NCBI GenBank assembly: GCA_937916845.1 | Contig: CALFSK010000050.1 | Span: 1 to 64,000, forward strand | Reading direction: 5' to 3' | DNA from: an uncultured Lactobacillus sp. | GTDB taxonomy: Bacteria > Bacillota > Bacilli > Lactobacillales > Lactobacillaceae | DNA length: 64,000 nt | Shown: positions 36,779 to 46,321 of the stretch, in pieces | How positions within the stretch are numbered: the first letter of the stretch is position 1 | Layout: the number at the start of each line of letters is the position of its first letter | Notes under the pieces: model-generated | What the model was told of the DNA's origin: nothing | What the model saw: only the letters and a program-made list of their open reading frames with translations | Databases searched by the model: none | Made by a program: the position numbers and the translations under genes

Positions 36779-38204
36779 ATTACACGACTTACTAAAACAA
36801 AAGTACGGGTTTGATCACTTTCGTGCGGGCCAATTGGAAGTTATTCAGCAATTATTGGCCGGTCAAGACGTGCTGGCCGTTTTACCGACTGGAACGGGGA
36901 AATCGTTGATTTACCAACTAGTCGGGAGCGTGGTACCCGGATTAGTCGTCGTTGTTTCACCCTTGATTTCGTTGATGCAAGACCAAGTTGCGCGGTTGAA
37001 TTATCAGGGTGAAAAGCGGGTGGCTGCGTTGACGTCCCAACTAGACTTTGGGGCGCGGCAGCACTTACTGAATCACCTCCAAGCCGTTAAATATTTATTT
37101 ATCTCACCCGAAATGTTGAGCCAAGATGCCGTGATGGCCGCGTTAAAAACGGTTCCGTTAGCGTTATTTGTCGTGGACGAAGCGCACTGTATCTCAACGT
37201 GGGGCTCTGATTTTCGTCCGGATTACCGGTCATTAGGGGCGTTACGTGCCGATTTAGGACAGCCGCGGACATTAATGCTCACAGCAACGGCGACCAAGCG
37301 CGTTCGTCAAGACATTCTTCGGCAATTGCGAGTGCCTAACGCGCACCAAATTTTGCATTCAGTCAACCGACCCAACATTTATTTAGCGGTTGCCAATCTC
37401 AGTGATGAGGCGGCTAAACGTGTTCGGCTGCAGCAATTAGTGACCACGGTTGCGGGGCCGGCCATCGTCTATTTCAGTTCCAAACGGCAAACGGACTTGA
37501 TTGCGGAGTGGCTGCGCGACCAGACCGGTTTGCGGGTTGCGGCGTACCATGCCGGGTTGTCAGCGGAGGACCGGTTCAAAATTCAGCAGCAGTTTATGGC
37601 TGGTGATTTAGACGTGATCTGCGCGACATCGGCTTTCGGTATGGGAATCAATAAAGCGGACATTCGCATGGTGATCCATTACCATCTACCTACCACGTTA
37701 GCGGATTATGTTCAAGAAATTGGTCGTGCTGGTCGTGATGGGCAACCATCATTAGCGGTGATTTTATACGTTCCGGGGGATGAAGCCCTTGTCCGTAATT
37801 TAAATGAACTAACCGCGGCAACGCCTAACGAAATTGAACAAGATTACCAACGCTTTATCCGCCGACAGGAACCGACAGATGAAGTGAGTCAGGTGTTACA
37901 ATATTACTGGCAACACCAGGCGACGGTTGCTGAAGTGACGGCGTTATTTGCCACCCGGACCGAAGCCAAGGAGCGGGAACTGCGAGAATTGTTGAAGTAC
38001 GTTACGAGCACCACTTGTCGGCGTGCGGTCATGCTGAATTACTTTGATGAAGAAGCGCCGGCCCACGATGACGGTTGTTGTCAGCTAGACGGGGAAGCAC
38101 TCCCACTGGAAACACTGGGGTTGATTCGAACGGTAACGACTGTAACCTCACAAGCATCGGACTGGGAAAAAGCCTTAACCCGGCTGTTTTTACCAAATTC
38201 TTAA
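36765..38204 (+). CDS. recQ: RecQ-family ATP-dependent DNA helicase
   Basis: 479 residues: RecA-like domain 1 with Walker A PTGTGKSLIYQL near 42 and the Walker B box VVDEAHCIST near 140, domain 2 with QEIGRAGRDGQPSLA near 317, then a short zinc-binding RQC part (CRRAVMLNYFDEE...CC). The C-terminal HRDC domain of long RecQ is missing, as in the shorter Bacillus RecS/YpbC type. It unwinds DNA 3' to 5' in recombinational repair. The start overlaps the YpbB-like gene by 14 bp. Confidence 0.93.
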   Translation: MNEDELHDLLKQKYGFDHFRAGQLEVIQQLLAGQDVLAVLPTGTGKSLIYQLVGSVVPGLVVVVSPLISLMQDQVARLNYQGEKRVAALTSQLDFGARQHLLNHLQAVKYLFISPEMLSQDAVMAALKTVPLALFVVDEAHCISTWGSDFRPDYRSLGALRADLGQPRTLMLTATATKRVRQDILRQLRVPNAHQILHSVNRPNIYLAVANLSDEAAKRVRLQQLVTTVAGPAIVYFSSKRQTDLIAEWLRDQTGLRVAAYHAGLSAEDRFKIQQQFMAGDLDVICATSAFGMGINKADIRMVIHYHLPTTLADYVQEIGRAGRDGQPSLAVILYVPGDEALVRNLNELTAATPNEIEQDYQRFIRRQEPTDEVSQVLQYYWQHQATVAEVTALFATRTEAKERELRELLKYVTSTTCRRAVMLNYFDEEAPAHDDGCCQLDGEALPLETLGLIRTVTTVTSQASDWEKALTRLFLPNS

Positions 38205-38265
38205 AGAAATCGATTAAGGGTTATGTTACAATATTGGTTGAAAGTTTTTTGAGGAGGAACACCCT

Positions 38266-38883
38266 ATGAGTCAAAAAAATGATAATGATAAGCCTCAGGC
38301 AGATAAGCCCTGGGATAAAACTTTTGAAGACGATCGGGATGACTCGGGCAATTTATCGCGAACTCAAAAACGCAAGCAAGATAGTAGTAATTCAACGTTA
38401 ACCACCATTCTAGTGGTTTTAATTTTGTTGCTCGCCTTAGCACCAATTGGTTATTTTTTGGTGAAGAAAAATTCGCTCAATAATCCGCAACAGACCGAAC
38501 AAGTTGCTAGTTCTAGTTCGAAGAAATCTTCGACAAAAGTCGCTGATAAATCGAGTGCCACTAGTAAAAAGAGTGCCTCCGAAGCGGCAGCTAAGAAAAA
38601 GGCTGCTGCTAAGAGTAGTAGCGTCGCCCTAGCGAGTTCCAAAGCCGCTAGTAGCAAGGCCGCTGCTAAATCCGACTCTGAAGATTCTGCGAGTACTAAG
38701 AGTAGTTCCAGTGCAAGCAGCAGCAGTTCTTCAGCAGGCGGTAAGTACGTCACGGTAGAAGCTGGTCAAGGTGTCTACCGGGTCGCGACGAATGCGGGGA
38801 TTTCCGTGGATAAGTTACTTGAATTAAATGGCTTATCCTCAGGAGCCACCATTTCGGCGGGCCAACGGTTACGTGTCCGTTAA
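38266..38883 (+). CDS. LysM-domain membrane-anchored surface protein (SAG1386/EF1546 type)
   Basis: 205 residues: a hydrophilic cytosolic part (1-45), one membrane segment (about 46-66), a low-complexity linker rich in Ser, Ala and Lys (about 80-155), and a C-terminal LysM domain (YVTVEAGQGVYRVATNAGIS, ending in AGQRLRV) that binds peptidoglycan. It therefore lies in the membrane with its LysM domain in the wall. GAGGAGG lies before ATG 38266. The Ser/Ala/Lys linker uses highly repetitive codons, so length differences between strains are likely. It lies between recQ and cmk, the same setting as in enterococci and streptococci. Confidence 0.88.
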   Translation: MSQKNDNDKPQADKPWDKTFEDDRDDSGNLSRTQKRKQDSSNSTLTTILVVLILLLALAPIGYFLVKKNSLNNPQQTEQVASSSSKKSSTKVADKSSATSKKSASEAAAKKKAAAKSSSVALASSKAASSKAAAKSDSEDSASTKSSSSASSSSSSAGGKYVTVEAGQGVYRVATNAGISVDKLLELNGLSSGATISAGQRLRVR

Positions 38884-38916
38884 AAGCACGAATTTTGGAT
38901 AGTGAGGGTATAGTTA

Positions 38917-39600
38917 ATGGCTGAACAAGCACTTCAAGTAGCCATCGATGGGCCAGCTTCGGCTGGTAAAAGTACCGTGGCCAAGCTGGTTGCCAAACGG
39001 TTTGGCTATATTTATGTCGACACCGGTGCAATGTACCGGGCCGTGACGCTGTGGGCGATGCAACACGATGTCAGCCTGACAGACGAAGCGGCTGTCATTG
39101 CGTCGATGCAATCGTTAAAGATTAGCTTTAAGCCGGGCGAACCTGATCAGTTAGTTTTTGCTAACGCACAGGATATCACCCAAGCGATTCGACAACCGGA
39201 CGTGACGAATAACGTGTCAACGATTGCCGCATTGCCAAAGGTACGGACTATTTTGACGGATCAGCAACGGGAAATGGCTGATGCAGGCGGCATCGTGATG
39301 GACGGTCGTGACATTGGCACGACAGTACTGCCACACGCTGAAGTCAAAATTTTCTTGGTGGCTTCTGCAGCGGAGCGTGCAAAACGCCGGTACGCAGAAA
39401 ACATCAAAAAAGGAATTGAAACACCCTTAGCCCAATTACAGGCTGAAATTGAATTACGGGACCATAAAGACTCGACCCGTAAGGTTTCACCATTGACGCA
39501 GGCGGCCGATGCCGTACTGGTCGATACAACACCAATGTCCATCGAAGAAGTGGTCACAACGATCGCTGAAATTATAAAAAAACAAAGTTCGACAATCTAA
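38917..39600 (+). CDS. cmk: Cytidylate kinase
   Basis: 227 residues, the normal length. Phosphorylates CMP and dCMP with ATP. The P-loop reads DGPASAGKSTVAK near residues 10-22; YVDTGAMYRAVTLWA near 33-47 and DGRDIGTTVLPHA near 128-140 are the CMP-binding segments. The order cmk-rpsA-der-hup is conserved in lactobacilli. No terminator of note separates it from rpsA, apart from a small GCATTAA/TTAATGC hairpin at 39603-39618. Confidence 0.96.
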   Translation: MAEQALQVAIDGPASAGKSTVAKLVAKRFGYIYVDTGAMYRAVTLWAMQHDVSLTDEAAVIASMQSLKISFKPGEPDQLVFANAQDITQAIRQPDVTNNVSTIAALPKVRTILTDQQREMADAGGIVMDGRDIGTTVLPHAEVKIFLVASAAERAKRRYAENIKKGIETPLAQLQAEIELRDHKDSTRKVSPLTQAADAVLVDTTPMSIEEVVTTIAEIIKKQSSTI

Positions 39601-39689
39601 TTGCATTAAGTTAATGCTTTTAGCTGGCTTTTCATTGCTTTTTCGGCTATGATATAGGTTAGAGTTATTGTTGACAGGAGGAAATTTGC

Positions 39690-40985
39690 ATGAGTGAAAA
39701 CGAAAACAGTCAAAATGAGAAAAATGAACTTTTAGACGCTTTAAATAGCGTTGAAGAAGTTAACGTCGGTGACGTTGTTAAGGGTGAAGTCTTAGCAATT
39801 GACGACGACAAGCAAGTTATTGTTGGGATCCAAGGTACCGGTGTTGAAGGGGTCGTTCCTTTGAAGGAACTCTCAACACAACGGGTCGAAGATGTCAACG
39901 AAGTCGCTAAAGTTGGTGACGTCTTAGACTTGGTTGTCATTTCTCGGATTGGCAGCGACAAAGAAAACGGCAGTTATTTACTGTCACATCGTCGGTTAGA
40001 AGCTCGCAAAGTTTGGGACGATGTTGAAAAAGAATACGAAGCAGGTCATACGATTAAAGCTCCGGTAACACAAGTTGTTAAGGGCGGGTTAGTCGTTGAC
40101 GCTGGTGTTCGTGGCTTCATCCCTGCCTCAATGATTGATGATCATTACGTTGAAGATTTAAACGCCTACAAAGGCCAAGAACTTGAACTTAAGATTATTG
40201 AAATTGAACCTAGCGAAAACCGTTTGATCTTATCACACCGTGCCGTTGTCGAAAAGCAACGCGAAGCACAACGTGAAGAAGCTTTGAAGACTTTACAAGC
40301 TGGTGAAACGGTTGAAGGTAAAGTTGCTCGTTTGACTAACTTCGGGGCCTTTGTTGACCTTGGCGGTATCGACGGGTTGGTTCACGTTTCTGAAATTTCA
40401 TACGAACGGGTTGAAAAGCCTGCTGACGTATTGAAGGTTGGTCAAGAAGTTACGGTTAAGATTTTATCCGTTGACGCAGACCGCGAACGTGTTTCATTAT
40501 CCATCAAAGCAACCTTACCAGAACCTTGGGACGGGATTGAAGAAAAAGCGCCACAAGGTGCCGTTCTTGATGGGAAAGTTAAACGTTTGACTAGCTTTGG
40601 GGCCTTCGTTGAAGTGTTCCCTGGCGTTGAAGGTTTAGTTCACATTTCTCAAATTTCACACCAACACATTGCAACGCCAAATGACGTTTTAAAGGTTGGC
40701 CAAGAAATCAAAGTTAAGGTCTTAGATGTTCGTCCTGACGAAAAGCGCTTAGCTTTATCCATCAAAGCTTTGGAAGAAAAGCCACAAGCTGCTGAAGGCG
40801 AAGAAGAAGCCGCTCAACCAGAACGTCGTAACAACAACCGTCGTCGTAACAACAATAGTCGCGACAACCGGACTGCTAGCGAACGTTCAACGGCGAACGC
40901 CCCAGAAGAACAAAGTGGTTTCACTTTAGGCGATTTGATCGGTAACGAATTGAAGAATGCTGGAAACAACAATGATGAAAACTAA
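39690..40985 (+). CDS. rpsA: Ribosomal protein S1 homologue
   Basis: 431 residues with four S1 OB-fold repeats (about 22-90, 108-174, 194-262 and 280-348). The third and fourth are most canonical: GKVARLTNFGAFVDLGGIDG and GKVKRLTSFGAFVEVFPGVEG. The tail is Asn/Arg-rich (RRNNNRRRNNN), a likely RNA-binding extension. It has fewer domains than Escherichia coli S1 (six), as in other Firmicutes, where it binds mRNA and its role as a ribosomal subunit is weaker. AGGAGG lies before ATG 39690. A terminator follows. Confidence 0.94.
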   Translation: MSENENSQNEKNELLDALNSVEEVNVGDVVKGEVLAIDDDKQVIVGIQGTGVEGVVPLKELSTQRVEDVNEVAKVGDVLDLVVISRIGSDKENGSYLLSHRRLEARKVWDDVEKEYEAGHTIKAPVTQVVKGGLVVDAGVRGFIPASMIDDHYVEDLNAYKGQELELKIIEIEPSENRLILSHRAVVEKQREAQREEALKTLQAGETVEGKVARLTNFGAFVDLGGIDGLVHVSEISYERVEKPADVLKVGQEVTVKILSVDADRERVSLSIKATLPEPWDGIEEKAPQGAVLDGKVKRLTSFGAFVEVFPGVEGLVHISQISHQHIATPNDVLKVGQEIKVKVLDVRPDEKRLALSIKALEEKPQAAEGEEEAAQPERRNNNRRRNNNSRDNRTASERSTANAPEEQSGFTLGDLIGNELKNAGNNNDEN

Positions 40986-40998
40986 TCATTGATTGAGT

Positions 40999-41038
40999 AA
41001 AAAATACCCTTCAAGCTTGCCTTGAAGGATATTTTTTT
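40999..41038 (+). terminator. Terminator after rpsA
   Basis: CCCTTCAAG pairs with CTTGAAGG over a CTTGC loop, flanked by A- and T-tracts ending in TTTTTTT. Confidence 0.88.
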
Positions 41039-41074
41039 ATGATTATGAATTATTTAGGCAAAGGAGGAATTTAG

Positions 41075-42385
41075 ATGGCAAAACCAGTTGTCGCCATTGT
41101 CGGGCGCCCCAACGTTGGGAAATCGACTATTTTTAACCGGATCGCCGGTGACCGGATTTCAATTGTTGAAGATACGCCGGGGGTTACTCGTGACCGCATC
41201 TATGCGAACAGCGAGTGGCTTGGGCAGTCGTTCAGCTTAATTGACACCGGGGGGATCGACATTGAAGACGCCCCGTTCATTAAGCAAATTACGGAACAAG
41301 CCGAAATTGCGATTGATGAAGCTGACGTGATCATTTATTTGGTTAGCGTCAAGGGTGGGGTGACCGATGCGGATGAGCACGTTGCCCAAATCTTATACCG
41401 CTCAGATAAACCGGTCGTTTTAGGAGTCAACAAGGTCGATAATCCCGAGTTACGCTCGGAAATTTATGACTTCTATTCACTCGGTTTCGGTGATCCATAC
41501 CCATTATCTGGGTCACACGGCTTAGGACTGGGTGACTTGCTAGACGCCGTCGTGAAAAACTTCCCTGAAAAAAGTGGCGAAGATGAACCTGGGACGATTC
41601 GTTTCAGTTTGATTGGTCGGCCTAACGTTGGGAAATCTTCAATTGTCAACGCGTTATTAGGAGAAGACCGGGTCATCGTCTCAGACGTGGCTGGGACGAC
41701 CCGTGATGCCATTGACACGAAGTTTACCGATGAGGCTGGCGACCGCTTTGTCATGGTCGACACGGCCGGAATTCGTAAGAAGGGTAAAGTCTACGAAAAC
41801 ACCGAGCGTTACAGTGTCATGCGGGCGTTAAAGGCCATTGACAACAGTGACGTTGCCCTGTTCGTGATTAACGGTGAAGAAGGCATTCGCGAGCAAGATA
41901 AGCGGGTCGCTGGATACGCGCACGAAGCGGGTAAGGCGATTATTATCGTGGTCAACAAGTGGGACCTGGTTAAAAAGGATAACCACACGATGAAGGAATT
42001 TGAAGCCTATATTCGGGATCAATTCGTTTATTTGGCCTACGCACCGATTATCTTCGTTTCTGCGAAGACGACGCAACGGTTGGAACAATTACCTGCGCTG
42101 ATAAAGCAAGTTAATACGAACCACATGCGTCGGATCCAGTCGTCCGTCTTAAATGATGTCATTATGGATGCGATTGCGATGAATCCGACACCAAGTGACA
42201 ACGGGAAACGCTTACGGGTTTACTACGCGACTCAAGTGGCTATTCAGCCACCAACCTTCGTGGTATTCGTCAACGACCCTGATATGATGCACTTTTCGTA
42301 CGAACGCTTCTTAGAAAATCAGATTCGGAACGCGTTTGATTTTACCGGAACACCGATCCACATGATCGAACGGCGCCGAAAGTAG
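41075..42385 (+). CDS. der: Ribosome biogenesis GTPase Der (EngA)
   Basis: 436 residues with the unique tandem G domains of Der: first [13 protein letters not shown] (8-20) with DTGGI and NKVD, second [16 protein letters not shown] near 181 with DTAGIRKK and NKWD, then the C-terminal KH-like domain. It acts in maturation of the 50S subunit. AAAGGAGG lies before ATG 41075. A weak GCCGG/CCGGC hairpin follows at about 42386. Confidence 0.97.
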   Translation: MAKPVVAIVGRPNVGKSTIFNRIAGDRISIVEDTPGVTRDRIYANSEWLGQSFSLIDTGGIDIEDAPFIKQITEQAEIAIDEADVIIYLVSVKGGVTDADEHVAQILYRSDKPVVLGVNKVDNPELRSEIYDFYSLGFGDPYPLSGSHGLGLGDLLDAVVKNFPEKSGEDEPGTIRFSLIGRPNVGKSSIVNALLGEDRVIVSDVAGTTRDAIDTKFTDEAGDRFVMVDTAGIRKKGKVYENTERYSVMRALKAIDNSDVALFVINGEEGIREQDKRVAGYAHEAGKAIIIVVNKWDLVKKDNHTMKEFEAYIRDQFVYLAYAPIIFVSAKTTQRLEQLPALIKQVNTNHMRRIQSSVLNDVIMDAIAMNPTPSDNGKRLRVYYATQVAIQPPTFVVFVNDPDMMHFSYERFLENQIRNAFDFTGTPIHMIERRRK

Positions 42386-42482
42386 CCGGAAGCCTGTAAA
42401 ACCGGCATTTTAGCACAATCAATTGGGGTTGTAAATAATTATTACTCGATTCCGATATTTTATGCAAAAGGTCTAAAAAAGC

Positions 42483-42511
42483 TTGCTATTACAGCATTCC
42501 TATGCTATCTT
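42483..42511 (+). promoter_or_regulatory. Promoter of hup, with a long leader
   Basis: TTGCTA (42483-42488), 17 bp, TATCTT (42506-42511). The leader to hup is then about 120 nt and contains small inverted repeats (GATGA/TCATC near 42530 and ATTTTT/AAAAAT near 42547), which may influence RNA stability. The gene-free gap 42386-42639 holds nothing else obvious. Confidence 0.6.
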
Positions 42512-42639
42512 TGATGAAGAAATGATGCTTGTCATCGTTTCTCTCATTTTTGGACCACTCAAAAATGATCATCTGGATGTACGTCATTTAAAAAAAGACT
42601 TCTACATCTTCACTCTGTAAAGGGGAGGTGAATTCAAAC

Positions 42640-42915
42640 ATGGCAAACAAGGCTGAATTAGTTAACAATGTTGCTGCTGCAACTAACTTAACTAAGAAAG
42701 ACGCAACTGCTGCAGTAGATGCAGTTTTTGCATCAATCCAAGACACTCTTGCAAAGGGTGAAAAAGTTCAACTGATCGGATTTGGTAACTTCGAAGTACG
42801 TGAACGTGCTGCTCGTAAGGGCCGTAACCCACAAACTGGTGACGAAATCCAAATTCCAGCAAGCAAAGTACCTGCATTTAAACCAGGGAAAGCATTGAAG
42901 GATGCAGTTAAATAA
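42640..42915 (+). CDS. hup: DNA-binding protein HU
   Basis: 91 residues of the HU/IHF histone-like family, which bends and compacts DNA as a dimer. The signature [20 protein letters not shown] in the beta-arm and C-terminus is intact, with [18 protein letters not shown] before it. ATG 42640 follows GGGGAGGTGA by 10 bp; an upstream GTG at 42628 lies within that ribosome site. High codon bias indicates strong expression. Own promoter and terminator. Confidence 0.97.
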   Translation: MANKAELVNNVAAATNLTKKDATAAVDAVFASIQDTLAKGEKVQLIGFGNFEVRERAARKGRNPQTGDEIQIPASKVPAFKPGKALKDAVK

Positions 42916-42939
42916 TTTTCATAAAGTGCAAACTTTTTA

Positions 42940-42973
42940 AGTCAGTATAGCAATCGTTATACTGGCTTTTTTG
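42940..42973 (+). terminator. Terminator after hup
   Basis: AGTCAGTATAGC pairs with GTTATACTGGCT (wobbles) and is followed by TTTTTT. Confidence 0.88.
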
Positions 42974-43105
42974 TACTGTTTTGCGTTATGCTTATTAGTC
43001 GAATCGCACGGCGACATTAGTTGGCGTGCAGTCATACTAACTTAAACTTGGGCTCAACCAACGGAGACGTAGTTGATGGTCCAAGTCATTCTTAAGGGGT
43101 GTACC

Positions 43106-44374
43106 ATGTCTTACTCAGAAAAAATGCTTGCCGCCTTGTCAAACGGGCAACTTGAAACGGCCAAGAAACACTTTGCCTGGGCATTACGCAAAGATGATGA
43201 CGACACGTTGTTTAGCTTGGCCGAAGAACTATACGGACTCGGATTTTTAAAGCAATCCGCCCGTACTTATCAAAAACTATTAAAAAAATATCCCAATGAA
43301 GATGATTTGAAAACGGGATTGGCCGATATTGCCATTGATGAAGGCGATACAGACCTGGCCTTGGATTATTTACACCAGGTCAAGCCAGATTCACCAGCTT
43401 ACGTTCAAGCATTGCTTGTTGAAGCGGACCTGTACCAAACGCAGGAACTGTTTGAAGTGAGCGAACAAAAGCTATTGGAAGCTTACCGCATTGATTCGGA
43501 CGAACCAATCGTTGAATTTGCGCTAGCCGAATTTTATTTCTTGATCCGTAACTATAATAAGGCGATTAATTTCTATTTGGACCTGATCAAAAAGGGTCAA
43601 CTGGAAATTTCTAAAGTCAACTTAGTTGAACGAATCGGAGTTTCCTACGCTGAAGCCGGGCGCTTCGAACAAGCCGTCGGGTACTTAGAACAGATCAAAC
43701 CGGCAAAATTAACACCGGACAGTCAGTTTGAATTGGGCTTTACCTACTTGCAACTTGATGAACCGCGTAAGGCCATTGACGTTTTCAAAAAATTGCAGGA
43801 ACAGGACTCACAGTATGCGTCCGTCTACCCGTACTTAGCTGAAGCACAGGAAAAGCTGCATCAACTGGATCACGCATTGTTGACGCTACAAGAAGGACTA
43901 GCCGTTGACCAGTATAATGAGCAGCTCTACTTGCGGACGGCCCGCTTAGCCCTTAAATTGGATGATCAGGACCTTGCTGAGAAGTACTTGCGGGAAGGAC
44001 TGAGCATTGACCCGGATAATTTGACCACGGTCTTGGAGCTTTCTAATTTGTTAGTTCAACAAGAGCGTTATCAAGATAACGTGAACTTGTTGGATCAATA
44101 CCTGCAGATTAATGAGTTTGACCCGCAATTTTATTGGAACTTGGCGGTCTCGGACGATCACTTGGATCATTTCAAGGAAGCCCGGGATAACTACTTAGCC
44201 GCGTACCCGTTCTTTGAACATAACGTTGACTTCTTAAAACCAGCGATTTACTTCTTTAGGGAAGCTGGCATGCTCACGGAAACGGTTGCCGCTTTGCGGA
44301 ACTACTTGGCCATTGAACCAGACGACGGTGAAATGGTGGGCATGCTTGAAGACTACGAGGACCAGGGCTACTAG
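43106..44374 (+). CDS. Tetratricopeptide-repeat protein (YpiA-like)
   Basis: About 422 residues, almost wholly helical TPR units (about 10-12 repeats), similar in length and context (after hup) to Bacillus YpiA. Repeat signatures such as GLGFLKQSARTYQKLLKKYP, GDTDLALDYLHQVKP and DQDLAEKYLREGLSIDP are plain. TPR solenoids bind proteins; the partner is unknown. ATG 43106 is chosen for AAGGGG 6 bp upstream; the frame open from 43073 lacks one. No signal peptide. Confidence 0.88.
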   Translation: MSYSEKMLAALSNGQLETAKKHFAWALRKDDDDTLFSLAEELYGLGFLKQSARTYQKLLKKYPNEDDLKTGLADIAIDEGDTDLALDYLHQVKPDSPAYVQALLVEADLYQTQELFEVSEQKLLEAYRIDSDEPIVEFALAEFYFLIRNYNKAINFYLDLIKKGQLEISKVNLVERIGVSYAEAGRFEQAVGYLEQIKPAKLTPDSQFELGFTYLQLDEPRKAIDVFKKLQEQDSQYASVYPYLAEAQEKLHQLDHALLTLQEGLAVDQYNEQLYLRTARLALKLDDQDLAEKYLREGLSIDPDNLTTVLELSNLLVQQERYQDNVNLLDQYLQINEFDPQFYWNLAVSDDHLDHFKEARDNYLAAYPFFEHNVDFLKPAIYFFREAGMLTETVAALRNYLAIEPDDGEMVGMLEDYEDQGY

Positions 44375-44434
44375 TTGAAACCCCTTTCAAGTCTGGTAAA
44401 ATAGGCTTATACATTCTTAGGGGGGCTCAGATCC

Positions 44435-45241
44435 TTGAAAGTTAAAATTATTGCAACTGACCTTGACGGCACGTTTTTGCGGGATGACCATCAGTTTGAC
44501 CGCGACCGGTTTCAGGCGCAATTAGATCAAATGAATCGCCAGGGGCAGCATTTTGTGGTTGCAAGTGGTAATCAGCTCCAACATTGTATCGACGTCTTTG
44601 ACGGAATTGACGGCGAGTTGACCTACGTAGCGGAAAACGGGGGACTCGTGATGGATAACCATGGTCAGACGTTGCATGAAAGTCTGATCGACTCAGATCT
44701 ATTACGGGAATTGTTGACCTTCGTCGCCACGACACCGGCGATGGCTGGGGTCCAGATCTCAATTTCGGGTAAGCAGGGTGCTTACATTCGACCGCAAGAC
44801 GACAATCTGTTGATGCGGTACTTTTTAAGTAACCTCCACGTTGTTGATGACTTAACGACAATCAGCGACCACGTTTATAAAGTGAACTTTAGTTGGCCGG
44901 ATGCGGATGCTAACGTGCACGCCGCGGCGATTAATCGGCACTTTGATCAGCGACTACGCGCAACGGTCAGTGGTGGTAATGGGCTAGACGTGATTCCACC
45001 GCACGTGCATAAAGCGGCTGGATTAGCCTATTTACAGGAACACTGGCAGGTGACACCTAGTGAGACGGCGGCATTTGGCGATAACGGTAATGACCTTGAG
45101 ATGTTGCGTGAAGCGGATTACAGTTACGCGATGAAAAATGCCATTGCCCCCGTTAAACAGGTGGCAACTTACGAGACGCCCCTCGACAATAATCATGATG
45201 GCGTATTAGCAATCATTGATGGCTTGTTGACGGACGCATAG
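44435..45241 (+). CDS. Cof-type HAD-IIB phosphatase
   Basis: 268 residues of the haloacid dehalogenase superfamily, Cof subfamily. Motif 1 DLDGTFLRDD (DxDGT, nucleophile) at the N-terminus, motif II in VVASGNQ, the C2B cap (about 85-190), and the motif III/IV end AAFGDNGNDLEML near 205-217. Substrates are probably sugar phosphates or related metabolites, not assignable. Start TTG 44435 with GGGGGG upstream. Confidence 0.9.
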   Translation: MKVKIIATDLDGTFLRDDHQFDRDRFQAQLDQMNRQGQHFVVASGNQLQHCIDVFDGIDGELTYVAENGGLVMDNHGQTLHESLIDSDLLRELLTFVATTPAMAGVQISISGKQGAYIRPQDDNLLMRYFLSNLHVVDDLTTISDHVYKVNFSWPDADANVHAAAINRHFDQRLRATVSGGNGLDVIPPHVHKAAGLAYLQEHWQVTPSETAAFGDNGNDLEMLREADYSYAMKNAIAPVKQVATYETPLDNNHDGVLAIIDGLLTDA

Positions 45242-45284
45242 TTAATGGCTAATGGATATAAATAGTTTGGGATAAAACTCAAAA

Positions 45285-45447
45285 AGCCAATCGGAAAATT
45301 TCTGGTTGGCTCTTCCTATTGATATGGTCGAAACGTGGTCCAAAAGGCAGTTTGTTCCGCTTAACCCGAAAGCAGTGACTATTCCAAAACCAGGAATAGT
45401 CACTGCTTTCACGTTAATGCTCGCACACTAACCGCCTTTTGGCCCAC
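45285..45447. repeat. Composite inverted-repeat element in an intergenic region
   Basis: The 294-bp gap between the HAD gene and dapB has three nested or adjacent stems. AGCCAATC (45285) pairs with GGTTGGCT (45304). An outer, interrupted stem at 45335-45352, with CCAAAAGGC at its core, pairs with 45430-45447, with GCCTTTTGG at its core. Inside it a perfect 17-bp hairpin (AAAGCAGTGACTATTCC, 45369-45385, with 45393-45409) has a 7-nt loop. There is no T-tail typical of a terminator, and no ORF. It may be a mobile palindromic repeat or a structured RNA. Confidence 0.55.
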
Positions 45448-45535
45448 TCTATTTTTATGATGAAAGGGATTAATCTGCCGTAACCGTAGATTGTCTGCTA
45501 AAATATAATTAGTTTAACCTTGAGGAGGAATTATT

Positions 45536-46321
45536 TTGATAAAAGTAATTGTGGCCGGCTATAAAGGTCGGATGGGCAGCACCGCTGCACAAATGGTCAT
45601 CGACAACCCAGATTTTGAATTGGTGGGCGTTTTCGATGCGCGTAGTCAAGAACAAAATTTAGGTGAAGACGACCGTTTCAAGGGTCAAGACGTTCCTGCG
45701 TTTCACGATCTAAACCTAATCAAGACGGATGCCACGGTATGGATCGACTTTACGATTCCAACGGCAGTTTATGAAAACGCTAAGTTTGCGTTGAATCACG
45801 GTATTTCACCCGTTATTGGGACGACCGGGATGACCGACGAACAAGTCAAAGACTTACAAGCGTTAGCAAAAGAAAAACAAGTTGGGGGCTTAATTGCGCC
45901 AAACTTCGGGATCAGTGCAGTCTTGTTGATGCAATTTGCACAACAGGCGGCCAAGTACTTCCCAGATGTTGAAATCATTGAAATGCACCACGACGATAAA
46001 ATCGATTCACCTAGTGGGACGGCTATCAGTACGGCCAAGAAGATTGCCGAAGTACGGCAGCCTAAGCAACAAGGTAATCCAGATGCTACTGAAACGATTC
46101 CGGGTGCCCGTGGTGCTGAATACGAAGGCATGCGGATTCATGCGGTTCGGTTACCAGGATTAGTTGCCCATGAAGAAGTCATGTTTGGTGGCCCTGGTGA
46201 AGGCTTAACGATTCGCCAAGATTCCTTTGACCGGATTTCATTTATGACCGGTGTCAAAGTTGCCGTTGAAAAAGTTAACCAGTACCATGAACTCTTCGTT
46301 GGTTTGGAGAACTTACTATGA
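45536..46321 (+). CDS. dapB: 4-hydroxy-tetrahydrodipicolinate reductase
   Basis: 261 residues, the usual DapB length. Makes tetrahydrodipicolinate in the diaminopimelate/lysine pathway, using NAD(P)H. N-terminal nucleotide motif [10 protein letters not shown], and the substrate/tetramer domain signature [18 protein letters not shown] near 139-156, with the catalytic His pair and Lys. Start TTG 45536 follows GAGGAGG. Its end overlaps cca by 4 bp (ATGA). Confidence 0.96.
   Translation: MIKVIVAGYKGRMGSTAAQMVIDNPDFELVGVFDARSQEQNLGEDDRFKGQDVPAFHDLNLIKTDATVWIDFTIPTAVYENAKFALNHGISPVIGTTGMTDEQVKDLQALAKEKQVGGLIAPNFGISAVLLMQFAQQAAKYFPDVEIIEMHHDDKIDSPSGTAISTAKKIAEVRQPKQQGNPDATETIPGARGAEYEGMRIHAVRLPGLVAHEEVMFGGPGEGLTIRQDSFDRISFMTGVKVAVEKVNQYHELFVGLENLL

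Noticed and set aside
38451-38753. Minus-strand Leu/Ala-rich ORF opposite the LysM gene
   Set aside because: It is the mirror of the Ser/Ala/Lys low-complexity linker of the plus-strand gene; no ribosome site and no plausible protein.
44448-44861. 137-codon minus-strand ORF opposite the HAD phosphatase
   Set aside because: Opposite a well-conserved HAD gene, with basic, motif-free translation and no ribosome site.
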